From Bacteroidota bacterium (lineage in GTDB: Bacteria > Bacteroidota > Bacteroidia > Chitinophagales > Chitinophagaceae): a stretch of 51,583 nt of DNA. The translations under genes were made by a program, and so were the position numbers. Below the pieces are notes generated by a model. That model worked only from the letters and a program-made list of their open reading frames with translations, was not told where the DNA came from and ran no database searches. The first letter of the stretch is position 1. Every line of letters starts with the position of its first letter. The stretch spans positions 1 to 51,583 of the forward strand of contig JAFDXO010000187.1 in assembly GCA_018267925.1 (NCBI GenBank), written 5' to 3'. Positions 9,123-17,609 of this stretch are shown piece after piece.

Positions 9123-10214
9123 TTAACTATATTTTCTTTCAAATTCTTGCATTGCAGCAACTAAAGTTTGAACATTTTGCAATGGCGTGGCATTATACAA
9201 TGAAGCTCTAAACCCGCCAACTCTGCGATGTCCTTTAATTCCGACAATGTTATGATGAAAGCAAAAGTCCGAAAATTCAGTGGCAATATTGTCATCTTTT
9301 GTACGAAAGCATACGTTCATGATGCTACGATCTGTTTTGTTAGCAACAAGAGGATAAAAGAGGTTGTTTCTTTCTAATTCATTATATAGTAACGCTGCTT
9401 TTTTTAGATTTTCTTCGTGCAAAACAGATAGTGATTGAAGTTTAGTCCATTTCAGCATCAACCATGAAATGTAAATTGCATAAACAGGAGGCGTGTTCAG
9501 CACAGATTGTTTTTGGGCATGAGCGGCATAGCATAACATAGGTGGCAAAATGCGCTTGGTCTTTGCAAGCATTTCTTTTTTCGCCACAACTAAAGTTACA
9601 CCGGCAGCTCCAAGGTTTTTTTGTGCTACGGCATAAAATAAATCAAAATTGCTGAACGAACGAGGAAGCCCAAATAGGTCACTACTCATGTCTGCAATCA
9701 TTGTTGACTTTTGTGGGGGCAAAGAATGCCATTGTGTACCGTAAATGGTATTGTTAGTAGTAAGGTGTAAATAAGCTAAATGGTTGGGAAGCGAGGTAGG
9801 AATAGCGGGTAATGCACTATAATCAACATTTTTCGAACTGCAAACGGACAATGTTTTTCCAAAATGACTACCATATTTCATCGCTTCATGCGCCCAGTGT
9901 CCGCTGTCAATATATCCTGCTGTTTCATCATCTCCCAAAAAATTCATTGGAATCATACAAAATTGCATTCTTCCACCGCCCGGAAGCCACAATACATCAT
10001 ATTCATCAGTCAGATTGCATAAATCACGAACTAAAATTTTTGCTTCATCTAAAATGTTTTGAAATAGTGAACCTCGATGCGGAATTTCTAAAATGGATAG
10101 CCCTGAGTTTTGAAATTCTATTATTGCTTCACTGGCTTCTTGTAAAACCGTTGATGGCAAAGCGGCAGGACCTGCACCCAAATAAATTTTATGGTTGCTT
10201 ATGCTTTCGTTCAT
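9123..10214 (-). CDS. serC: Phosphoserine aminotransferase
   Basis: SerC converts 3-phosphohydroxypyruvate and glutamate to phosphoserine and 2-oxoglutarate, the second step of serine synthesis, and needs pyridoxal phosphate. The frame is open further upstream, but ATG 10214 gives the usual SerC start (NHKIYLGAGPAALP) and is preferred over 10256. Family marks include HRG near the N-terminus, LPGGGRMQF, and the pyridoxal-phosphate lysine in VAQKNLGAAGV. The C-terminal KGHRRVGGFRASLYNA segment is strongly conserved. Length is 363 residues, close to the family norm. The start overlaps the end of the DUF502 gene by 26 bp, which suggests co-transcription. Confidence 0.93.
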   Translation of the reverse strand: MNESISNHKIYLGAGPAALPSTVLQEASEAIIEFQNSGLSILEIPHRGSLFQNILDEAKILVRDLCNLTDEYDVLWLPGGGRMQFCMIPMNFLGDDETAGYIDSGHWAHEAMKYGSHFGKTLSVCSSKNVDYSALPAIPTSLPNHLAYLHLTTNNTIYGTQWHSLPPQKSTMIADMSSDLFGLPRSFSNFDLFYAVAQKNLGAAGVTLVVAKKEMLAKTKRILPPMLCYAAHAQKQSVLNTPPVYAIYISWLMLKWTKLQSLSVLHEENLKKAALLYNELERNNLFYPLVANKTDRSIMNVCFRTKDDNIATEFSDFCFHHNIVGIKGHRRVGGFRASLYNATPLQNVQTLVAAMQEFERKYS

Positions 10215-10794
10215 GATGCAGATGTTTTTCTTCTTCTGTTGTGGTGATGCCCCCACTCACTGCAAATTTCATAGCTTCGGCTGCATTCATTTTGGTTACT
10301 TGTCGCACATTTTTTGCGTCCACAATTATTACGTAGCCTGAGATGGCATAAGAATGAGGTAAATAAACCGCTACCTTTCCGTTCATGCCAAGATAGGCTA
10401 AATCTTTCTGCGTCATAAAACCAATTCGCCAAACTTCAGGATTTAGATTGGTGCAAACCCACACCGGATTATTAAATCGTTTTTTATCTCCCACAAAAGA
10501 ATCCATCACATCTTTAATGGATGAGTAAATGAATCTAATTCCGGGAATATGATCCATCAAATAATCAAAAGCATCAAACAACAGCCTGCCGAAAAAAAAT
10601 CGAGTACCGGTATAGCCGATAATCGTAAGGGTGCTAATGATGATGATAAATCCTAACCCTCGAGGCACCCAAGGAATTAAACGATCAACACCATCAAAAA
10701 CCACATAGATAACGTAAGCCGTTAACGCAATAGGGCTTAGAATCAATAATCCTTGTATAAAGGAGCGAAATAAAAGAGCAGCAAGCCGTCGCAT
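10189..10794 (-). CDS. DUF502 family membrane protein
   Basis: A 201-residue inner-membrane protein of the DUF502 family. Two transmembrane helices are visible at about residues 10-31 (FIQGLLILSPIALTAYVIYV) and 47-67 (GFIIIISTLTIIGYTG). The conserved cytosolic part has IPGIRFIYSSIKDVMDSF and VYLPHSYAISGYVIIVDAKNV. Its function is unknown. It is the first gene of a probable DUF502-serC-DUF1015 operon. A near match to a -7 box (TATCTTCG) lies about 35 bp upstream on the minus strand. Confidence 0.88.
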   Translation of the reverse strand: MRRLAALLFRSFIQGLLILSPIALTAYVIYVVFDGVDRLIPWVPRGLGFIIIISTLTIIGYTGTRFFFGRLLFDAFDYLMDHIPGIRFIYSSIKDVMDSFVGDKKRFNNPVWVCTNLNPEVWRIGFMTQKDLAYLGMNGKVAVYLPHSYAISGYVIIVDAKNVRQVTKMNAAEAMKFAVSGGITTTEEEKHLHHERKHKQP

Positions 10795-10883
10795 GTATGA
10801 ATAGATACGATTTATGTAAACGAAGATACAGTCTTTAAAGACCCGAACAGCATTAATTAGTTATTGTATTTTTCGGCGTTGAA

Positions 10884-12005
10884 ATGGTTAGGTATTTATT
10901 CTTCTTATTGAGTTTTTGCTTTGTTCAAAATGTCTGCTCCCAACCCGCTCCAAAAGGAGAAGGGAAAGGGTTTGAAGTCAATTTTTGTGGTGGCAAAATT
11001 TTCAAACACACCAAGAACTTTAAAGCACCTTTACCTACATTAGCAACCGCAGTAGAACTAAACTACATAGTTCAAACAAATGGACGAAAAGAATGGCAAC
11101 AACGTAGAAATTTCCCTTTAGTAGGATTTGGTTTTGCTTATACAAATTACGGTATTGATTCTGTTTATGGGAAATGCTTTTCTGCTTATCCTTTTATTCA
11201 ATTGCCCATTCTAAAGGGTAAGAAATTTGAATGGACTTTTCGTGCCGGATTTGGCATTGGGTATGTAAGCAAATGCTATCAGCGGGCACCCGTTTGGGAC
11301 ACACTCAACAATGCTATTGGAAGCCACTTGAATAATTACACCATTCTTTGTTCCGATATTCGATTTCATGTCAACAAGCATTGGGATATCCAAGCTGGAG
11401 GCAATTTCTCACACATTAGTAACGGCGGTTTTCGTTCTCCCAATCTGGGTGTAAATCTATATGGTGCTCATCTTGGTTTTAGATATTTTCCGGTTAGTGT
11501 AAATCCTACACGAACTTTTCGCCCTTTATCACATTTAAATAATCGCTGGCTTTTTCATGTTCGTCTTGGTTTTTCTGCTACCGAAGACAAGGAGCCTGAC
11601 GGAGCCTTATATCCGGTTTATATTGCCAGTGCTTATGCCAGTAAACGATACCACAATCTAAACAAGGTATTTGTCGGAATTGATTATTCCTATCACGAGT
11701 CCATTTATGCTTTTCTGAGAAATAATGAAGTAGCACCAGGGCATGAAAGAAATTACAGTTGGAAAAGTGCCTTATTTGTAGGACATGAATTTTTGTTTGG
11801 GCGTATAGGAATTTTAATGCAATTCGGTTGGTATGTGCGCCGTTCTGCATTGCCTAATTCTCCTTACTATGAAAAATTAGGTGCAAATATTTATCTATCT
11901 CAGTGTGAAAAAGGATTGATTAAGGAAGCCACTGTGGGTGTGTTTTTAAAAGCTCATAATGCTCAAGCTGAGTTTGCCGAATTAGGCTTGGGGCTTGCCT
12001 TTTAG
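10884..12005 (+). CDS. PagL-related acyloxyacyl hydrolase, outer-membrane beta-barrel
   Basis: A 373-residue protein with a signal peptide (residues 1-19, ending VCSQ). The N-terminal half resembles the lipid A deacylase PagL family: GFGFAYTNYG, an amphipathic strand pattern, and the catalytic-type motif GGNFSHISNGG holding the His-Ser pair. The C-terminal half adds further beta-strands, making it about twice the length of Pseudomonas PagL, as is common in Bacteroidota. The family removes or rearranges acyl chains of lipid A in the outer membrane. It is divergent from the DUF502 operon and convergent with the next gene, with 2 bp between them. Activity is inferred from the motif only. Confidence 0.75.
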   Translation: MVRYLFFLLSFCFVQNVCSQPAPKGEGKGFEVNFCGGKIFKHTKNFKAPLPTLATAVELNYIVQTNGRKEWQQRRNFPLVGFGFAYTNYGIDSVYGKCFSAYPFIQLPILKGKKFEWTFRAGFGIGYVSKCYQRAPVWDTLNNAIGSHLNNYTILCSDIRFHVNKHWDIQAGGNFSHISNGGFRSPNLGVNLYGAHLGFRYFPVSVNPTRTFRPLSHLNNRWLFHVRLGFSATEDKEPDGALYPVYIASAYASKRYHNLNKVFVGIDYSYHESIYAFLRNNEVAPGHERNYSWKSALFVGHEFLFGRIGILMQFGWYVRRSALPNSPYYEKLGANIYLSQCEKGLIKEATVGVFLKAHNAQAEFAELGLGLAF

Positions 12006-12007
12006 CT

Positions 12008-13747
12008 TTATTTTTTTCTGAAAATGGTAGCATTGGTTTGATAGACATGTCCTGAAAACGGCGAATTGGCGGTTATGAGAACAGACAGTTGTGCTTGATC
12101 AAAACCCTGTGGTATCAGCATGTATAAAGCATAACGATTCTTTTTTCTCTCTTGCGCTAATGGATTAAAAAGTCTTGCCCGTGCTACTTTTGAAGTGTCT
12201 TTTGTTTTTAAAACGACAATTAAATAACAATTCCACAGCTCGCTTTTTGGTTCGATGATGGTTTCAACCTTTATCCAATTTCCGGCTTCTGATTTTATGG
12301 GTTGAGAGGCAACGAGAGTGGGTAATTGAGGTTTAACAAGGATAGTTGTATCTGTTGTAAGTCGAATGCTTTTAGCCTTTTCAAAATCCTTTTCATCATA
12401 AAGAAATTCATTGTTATCAAGTAAACTCATGTCTTCAGGTTGCGGGTTTGTATTTAAAAATATCCGTCCATAGTAACGCCTATTCATGTCATTGTAGTGG
12501 AGGATATTGAGATGATATTGCATGGTTTGAAAAATATTTATTAACACCAGTAAAATGCCTGTTGGTAGCACAATATATCGCCAGCGGCCTTGAAAAACAG
12601 GTTTCAAAAAGGCTGCTAAACCAAAAGCAAAAATTGGATAACTCTGTACCAATGCACGTGTAGAATAAGAACCACCATATCGCCAATCGTCCCAAGAAAT
12701 AATGATCCAAATATTTATTAAGCAAAACCAAAGGATAGCATTTTTGAATGGAAATTTTTTTAGAAAAAATAAACCGATTACAAAGAAGATAGTAACTGGT
12801 GTATAAATAAACCAACCTTTTTCCCAGCCCAAAAGGACACGAAACCAGGGGTTAAGAAAAACCCATTTGCTTCCTACATCATAGATAAACGATCCGGTAG
12901 AATATTTCCAATAAAGTAGCTGTGGCAAAACACCCGAAAGTCCACCTATAATTGACAAATAAACATGCGACTTGTTTGCCCAAACTAATCGCCATTTTTC
13001 TTTTGCGACAGATTTCCCGTTTGTATTCCAAAGCAAAGGAATCAACAACATGATTGCCTCTGTAGGCCGGCTCATGGTTGCCAGTCCTATGATGTAACCG
13101 AGGGTGAACGCAATCCAGGCTCTGGGTTTTCTATGCCAAGAATCGGTAGCAGCAAGCACAAAGGCATACAGCATGAATATATACACATGACTTTGTCCGT
13201 TATCATCCACGGCATATTGCATCAAATTGGTGGCGAGTGCAGTGAGGAGAAGTGTGACAGCTACAATAATATCATCAAAATATCGAAGTAGGGTTCGGCG
13301 AAGCACAACTAACCCTAACAGACTATACAAGAGGGCTCCGAAGGTGATGGCATATTGATATGGGGGAGAAAATCCATCCTGAGGAAAAGATAATAGTCCT
13401 GCAACAAAATGACCGATAAAATACAAGGGCATTTGCATGATGGCTACACCGCCTAAATATTTGAAGGTGTAATTTCCATTTTCTAACTTTTCTGCTTGCC
13501 ATCCACTACCACCGGTAAGGTGATATTTTTGATCCGTTGAATCAAGCCAGTTCAACGTTTTAGCATCTTTATAAATAAAGAATGCAGGCAAATAAACATA
13601 GTATCCGAAAGCATCCCAAGTAGTAACTACTAAGGGGCGGTTGTGAGGAATACTCCATATTCGATAAGAAATAAAACTAAGGGCAATCAGCAAGCAAGAA
13701 AGAATAGAAAAAAATGAATTTTTCCGTGATACTCGTAATTTTTTCAT
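12008..13747 (-). CDS. Polytopic membrane protein, glycosyltransferase-39-like
   Basis: A 579-residue protein with about ten predicted transmembrane helices and a soluble C-terminal tail (from about 440). An N-terminal hydrophobic helix is followed by a periplasmic loop with TTWDAFGYYVYLPAFF, which recalls the acidic first loop of GT-C fold enzymes that use polyprenyl-phosphate sugars. I cannot identify the substrate and the GT-39 assignment is tentative. It ends 2 bp from the convergent acyloxyacyl hydrolase gene. Being near lipid A and polysaccharide genes suggests envelope glycan work, but this is inference. Confidence 0.6.
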   Translation of the reverse strand: MKKLRVSRKNSFFSILSCLLIALSFISYRIWSIPHNRPLVVTTWDAFGYYVYLPAFFIYKDAKTLNWLDSTDQKYHLTGGSGWQAEKLENGNYTFKYLGGVAIMQMPLYFIGHFVAGLLSFPQDGFSPPYQYAITFGALLYSLLGLVVLRRTLLRYFDDIIVAVTLLLTALATNLMQYAVDDNGQSHVYIFMLYAFVLAATDSWHRKPRAWIAFTLGYIIGLATMSRPTEAIMLLIPLLWNTNGKSVAKEKWRLVWANKSHVYLSIIGGLSGVLPQLLYWKYSTGSFIYDVGSKWVFLNPWFRVLLGWEKGWFIYTPVTIFFVIGLFFLKKFPFKNAILWFCLINIWIIISWDDWRYGGSYSTRALVQSYPIFAFGLAAFLKPVFQGRWRYIVLPTGILLVLINIFQTMQYHLNILHYNDMNRRYYGRIFLNTNPQPEDMSLLDNNEFLYDEKDFEKAKSIRLTTDTTILVKPQLPTLVASQPIKSEAGNWIKVETIIEPKSELWNCYLIVVLKTKDTSKVARARLFNPLAQERKKNRYALYMLIPQGFDQAQLSVLITANSPFSGHVYQTNATIFRKK

Positions 13748-13853
13748 GTAAAATCGGGTATTCTTTTAATGAAGAAAACTGCTTGCAAAATTGCTCATTT
13801 TAATTTTGCATGAGGGAAAGTCTTTGAATTTGCATTTTTCGATATTATGCTGT

Positions 13854-13861
13854 TACTTTTG
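13854..13861 (+). promoter_or_regulatory. Putative -7 box (TACTTTTG) with upstream TTTG
   Basis: It matches TAnnTTTG 10 bp before ATG 13872, with TTTG at 13829-13832 about 21 bp upstream as a -33 element. It favours a start at 13872 or 13878 over the further-upstream in-frame codon. Confidence 0.5.
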
Positions 13862-13871
13862 CATCAAAGAA

Positions 13872-15191
13872 ATGTCTATGAAAAAAACTACTACCCTTCT
13901 TTTTTTGCTGTTTTTGGGTTTTGTATCTAAAGCACAAATTTTTACAGAAGATTTTAATTATGCTGCCGGCCAGTTGTCTGCAACAAATAGTGGTGCAAAT
14001 GTAAGTGGAGGAAATTGGACACAGTTAGGCTCTAATAGTGTTTCGTGTATTCCTGTTGTTGCTGGCAATCTTTCGTATAGCGGTTATGTTACGTCACCCA
14101 ATTCAACGAGTGGAAGAGTTAGCCTGATTAATTTTCCGGCTTCAAGTCTGGAAGATGTTTCCCGTCAATTTCCTACTACTCAAAATAGTGGGTCTGTTTA
14201 CGTAGCTTTTGTCATAAAGTTCAATACAGATAGCTTGACATCCCTGCCATCCAATGCGTCCAATTCACCCACGAATTACTTTACAGGAATGTCGCCTTTT
14301 ACGGGAAGTACCACATTTACATACCGGCTGTATGCACGTCAAGGCTCAACAGCAGGCAATGTCAATTTAGGAATATCTTATGGTAGTACGACCATCACTT
14401 GGTCGGGCGACTTTTCAGCTTCGAGCAATATGTTATTGGTCATGTCTTATGACTTTATATCTGGTGCCAGCAATGATGTCATCAAGCTTTGGGTGAATCC
14501 TACTACTCCTTTTAGTACGCAGCCTACGCCAACATTGACCGTAACGAATACAGGGGCAGACGCAACTGATATTGGCAAGATTTATTTGCGTCAATCTGAC
14601 CGAACTACGCCGGTAGTAGATATAGATGCGATAACAGTAGCTACCAGTTGGAGTACAGCTTTGTTTACACACTTGGTTTCTTTTGATGCAAAGGCGGCAG
14701 ATGGAAAAGTGAATTTGGCATGGACAACTGGCACAGAACAAAATGCCAGTCATTTTGAATTAGAGTTCAGCAATGATGCACAATCGTTTGAAAAAATTGC
14801 GACTATCAATGCACAAAACAGTTTAAGTGGATATCGCTATATATATACGGATAAACAACGGAGCAATGTTTCCTTTTATAGGCTCAAAATGGTGGATCTA
14901 AATGGCGACTTTGTATATAGTAAAATGGTTTCGATCATTCAGCCTTCATCTCAAATTATTTCAGCCTCGCCAATTCCTGCTACAACTATATTGACCGTTA
15001 AACATCCATTTACTTTTGACCAAGCCAATGTTTGCATTATTGGATTAGACGGGCGTAAACTTTTGACACAAAATGTAGCTTCCGGCGCAAAACAAAGCGT
15101 TCTTGATGTAGCCTATTTACCTACCGGAGAATATTATATGGTTTTCACCGCAGACAGCAAAACACAAGTGATTAAATTTGTGAAATTGTAA
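13872..15191 (+). CDS. Secreted T9SS sorting-domain protein
   Basis: Starting at ATG 13872 (or 13878) gives a typical signal peptide ending VSKAQ; the frame is open further upstream, but that extension would bury the signal. The N-terminal 270 or so residues look like an all-beta, carbohydrate-binding-like domain (EDFNYAAGQL, GNWTQLG, later TDIGKIYLRQSDRTTPVVDIDAI). This is followed by a fibronectin-like segment (LVSFDAKAADGKVNLAWTTG) and a type A sorting domain (ISASPIPATTILTVKHPF, LPTGEYYMVF, VIKFVKL). Export by T9SS is predicted. The function is unknown. It is flanked by a terminator shared with convergent purL. Confidence 0.82.
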   Translation: MSMKKTTTLLFLLFLGFVSKAQIFTEDFNYAAGQLSATNSGANVSGGNWTQLGSNSVSCIPVVAGNLSYSGYVTSPNSTSGRVSLINFPASSLEDVSRQFPTTQNSGSVYVAFVIKFNTDSLTSLPSNASNSPTNYFTGMSPFTGSTTFTYRLYARQGSTAGNVNLGISYGSTTITWSGDFSASSNMLLVMSYDFISGASNDVIKLWVNPTTPFSTQPTPTLTVTNTGADATDIGKIYLRQSDRTTPVVDIDAITVATSWSTALFTHLVSFDAKAADGKVNLAWTTGTEQNASHFELEFSNDAQSFEKIATINAQNSLSGYRYIYTDKQRSNVSFYRLKMVDLNGDFVYSKMVSIIQPSSQIISASPIPATTILTVKHPFTFDQANVCIIGLDGRKLLTQNVASGAKQSVLDVAYLPTGEYYMVFTADSKTQVIKFVKL

Positions 15192-15223
15192 TCACCTAAA
15201 AGAAACAACGCTATTAAAAGATA

Positions 15224-15257
15224 GAGGCTGTCCAAAAAATCGGGCAGCCTCTCTTTG
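15224..15257. terminator. Bidirectional terminator of the GAGGCTG/CAGCCTC type
   Basis: GAGGCTGTCC (15224-15233) pairs with GGGCAGCCTC (15242-15251), nearly perfect, with an 8-nt loop. It lies between the convergent T9SS gene and purL. The same stem recurs at 20181, 25891 and 30252. Confidence 0.8.
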
Positions 15258-15274
15258 TTCTTGAACATTTTATA

Positions 15275-17503
15275 TTATGCCAAAAGCTGCTCTATTGCCG
15301 TATCATAAGCTTTTTTCCAATCGCTGATATGTCCCCAATTGCTGCTGTCAATATGCACTTGTCCGTTGGCTTTTACAATCCCAATTTTCTCAAAGGGTTG
15401 TGTGCCCAACGCTGCTTCAAAAGCTTTTTGCATAGCTGGATTTACGCTTACAATCACACGACTTTGGGCTTCGCCAAACAAGTATGCGTCTTTACGAATA
15501 TTGTGGTCTGAGGTGATTTCGAAACCCATATTTTTAGCCATACAGCTTTCAATCAGAGCCACAAACAATCCACCTTCCGATAGATCATGTGCAGATTCAA
15601 TTAATTTTTTGCTACACAATTCAATAACAGTTTCTTGAAGGAGAACTTCTTCTTCCATGTCGAAGTGTGGCGCGGGGCTTTGCTTTACGCCGATGATATG
15701 GTGTAAGTATTCCGAACAATTAATGTCATTATGATGTGTTCCTAACAGATAAATCAAATCCCCCTCTTCTTTGAAGAACATGGTCATTTTTTGGTCAATA
15801 GTTTCTAAAACACCCACCATACCTATGGTTGGAGTAGGATATACCGGACCATCTTCACTTTGATTATAAAAGCTTACGTTACCGCCTGTTACCGGAGTGC
15901 CCAATTTTTTACAAGCATCACCCATTCCTTTTATTGCATGAACAAACTGATAATACACTTCGGGGTTATATGGGTTTCCAAAGTTCAAACAGTTTGTAAT
16001 GGCAACAGGAATACCGCCGCTACAAACTATATTTCTGGCTGCTTCACTTACCGCCATCATGCCGCCTTTGTAAGGATCAGCATACACATAACGGCTATTG
16101 CAATCAGTAGTACAGGCTAAGGCTTTTTGTGTTCCATGAACTCTAACAACCGGTGCATCGCTTGGCTCATTTGTGTGTGTATTTCCAGTGCCGACCATGC
16201 TGTCATATTGTTCATAAACCCAACGTTTACTGGCTATGTTTGGCAATTTGATCAAATCGAAAGCGACAGATGCTAAATCTGCCGGTTGTGGAATTTTGGA
16301 AGCATCAAATTGTTTGATTTCTTCAAAATATTTTGGCTCTACATATTCTCGCTCATAGACTGGCGCACCACCTCCAAGAACTAAACTTTCTGCGGGCACT
16401 TCAGCAATGAGCGTATCGCCCATAAAGTACTTCAAGGTTTTTTCTGTAGTTACGATTCCTATCTGCACACAGTGAATATCCCATTTTTCAAAAACCTTTT
16501 CTATTTCTGCTTCTCTACCTTTTTTCACCACAATCAACATTCTTTCTTGGCTTTCGCTGAGTAGCATTTCCCAAGGCTTCATATTGGCTTGTCGAATAGG
16601 AACTTGATCTAAATGAATGATCATACCATGTTCACCCTTAGCACTCATTTCGCTGGTTGAACAAGTGATTCCCGCTGCACCCATATCTTGCATACCTACA
16701 AGAGCACCGGTTTCTACGGCTTCCAAACAAGCTTCTAATAATTTTTTTTCTTCAAAGGGGTCGCCTACTTGAACGGCCGGTAAGTCATTAACGCTATCTT
16801 CACTAATGTCTGCCGAAGCAAAAGAGGCTCCGCCAATTCCATCTTTACCTGTACTGGCACCCACAATAAATACCGGATTTCCGGCTCCATGACTGGTGGC
16901 ACTTACCATTTTTCCGGCTTCGATCACGCCCACGCTCATGGCATTGACAAGCGGATTGGTTTGGTAGCAATTCTCAAAATAGATTTCACCGCCAATAGTT
17001 GGTACACCAAAGCAATTGCCATAATGCCCAATCCCTTTCACAACGCCTTTCAACAGCCATTTTGTTTTTGGATTATCCAGCTTGCCAAAACGCAAGGAAT
17101 TGAGTGCCGCTATGGGGCGAGCACCCATAGTAAAGATGTCGCGATGAATGCCACCCACACCGGTTGCCGCTCCCTGAAAGGGTTCTATAGCACTGGGATG
17201 ATTGTGGCTTTCAATTTTAAATACACATCCCCAGCCATCGCCAATATCCACTAACCCGGCATTTTCCTCTCCGGCTTTTACTAATAACCTTTCCCCATCA
17301 CGAGGCAAAGTTTTCAACCATTTGATAGAATTTTTGTAGCTGCAATGTTCACTCCACATAACCGAATACATCGCTACTTCATTAAAATTGGGAACACGAC
17401 CCAAGATTTGCTTTATCTGCTCAAATTCTTCTTCTCTTAAGCCTAATTTTATAGCTTGTTCTAATGTAGCTTCTTGCGGCGTGTGCGTGTTGGTTACTGA
17501 CAT
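15275..17503 (-). CDS. purL: Phosphoribosylformylglycinamidine synthase subunit PurL
   Basis: A 742-residue synthetase subunit of the small, multi-subunit type, which works with PurS and PurQ to turn FGAR into FGAM in purine synthesis. Visible family signatures are VMWSEHCSYKNS near the N-terminus, the ATP/substrate segment SHNHPSAIEPFQGAATGVGG, IFTMGARPIA, and a second AIR-synthase repeat with ITNCLNFGNPYNPEVY and VTGGNVSFYNQ. It lacks the C-terminal glutaminase domain found in the large single-chain enzyme, so purQ and purS must lie elsewhere. A TAnnTTTG box lies 17 bp upstream. purN, of the same pathway, is about 15 kb away. Confidence 0.96.
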   Translation of the reverse strand: MSVTNTHTPQEATLEQAIKLGLREEEFEQIKQILGRVPNFNEVAMYSVMWSEHCSYKNSIKWLKTLPRDGERLLVKAGEENAGLVDIGDGWGCVFKIESHNHPSAIEPFQGAATGVGGIHRDIFTMGARPIAALNSLRFGKLDNPKTKWLLKGVVKGIGHYGNCFGVPTIGGEIYFENCYQTNPLVNAMSVGVIEAGKMVSATSHGAGNPVFIVGASTGKDGIGGASFASADISEDSVNDLPAVQVGDPFEEKKLLEACLEAVETGALVGMQDMGAAGITCSTSEMSAKGEHGMIIHLDQVPIRQANMKPWEMLLSESQERMLIVVKKGREAEIEKVFEKWDIHCVQIGIVTTEKTLKYFMGDTLIAEVPAESLVLGGGAPVYEREYVEPKYFEEIKQFDASKIPQPADLASVAFDLIKLPNIASKRWVYEQYDSMVGTGNTHTNEPSDAPVVRVHGTQKALACTTDCNSRYVYADPYKGGMMAVSEAARNIVCSGGIPVAITNCLNFGNPYNPEVYYQFVHAIKGMGDACKKLGTPVTGGNVSFYNQSEDGPVYPTPTIGMVGVLETIDQKMTMFFKEEGDLIYLLGTHHNDINCSEYLHHIIGVKQSPAPHFDMEEEVLLQETVIELCSKKLIESAHDLSEGGLFVALIESCMAKNMGFEITSDHNIRKDAYLFGEAQSRVIVSVNPAMQKAFEAALGTQPFEKIGIVKANGQVHIDSSNWGHISDWKKAYDTAIEQLLA

Positions 17504-17520
17504 AAATTAAAAAGAAAGTG

Positions 17521-17528
17521 CAAAGCTA
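17521..17528 (-). promoter_or_regulatory. Putative -7 box (TAGCTTTG) of purL
   Basis: It matches TAnnTTTG on the minus strand, 17 bp upstream of the purL ATG at 17503. Confidence 0.5.
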
Positions 17529-17597
17529 CCAATTTCCCTGCCGTGTTTTTAGCTTTTCATAGAAAGAGCTATTGTACGCTTTGCCTTGACAACTTGT

Positions 17598-17605
17598 TAC
17601 ATTTG
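17598..17605 (+). promoter_or_regulatory. Putative priA promoter, leaderless type (TACATTTG)
   Basis: It matches TAnnTTTG only 4 bp before ATG 17610, with TTGAC at 17586 as a possible upstream element. Transcription would begin at or beside the ATG. This argues against the in-frame upstream start at 17586. Confidence 0.5.
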
Positions 17606-17609
17606 TAAG

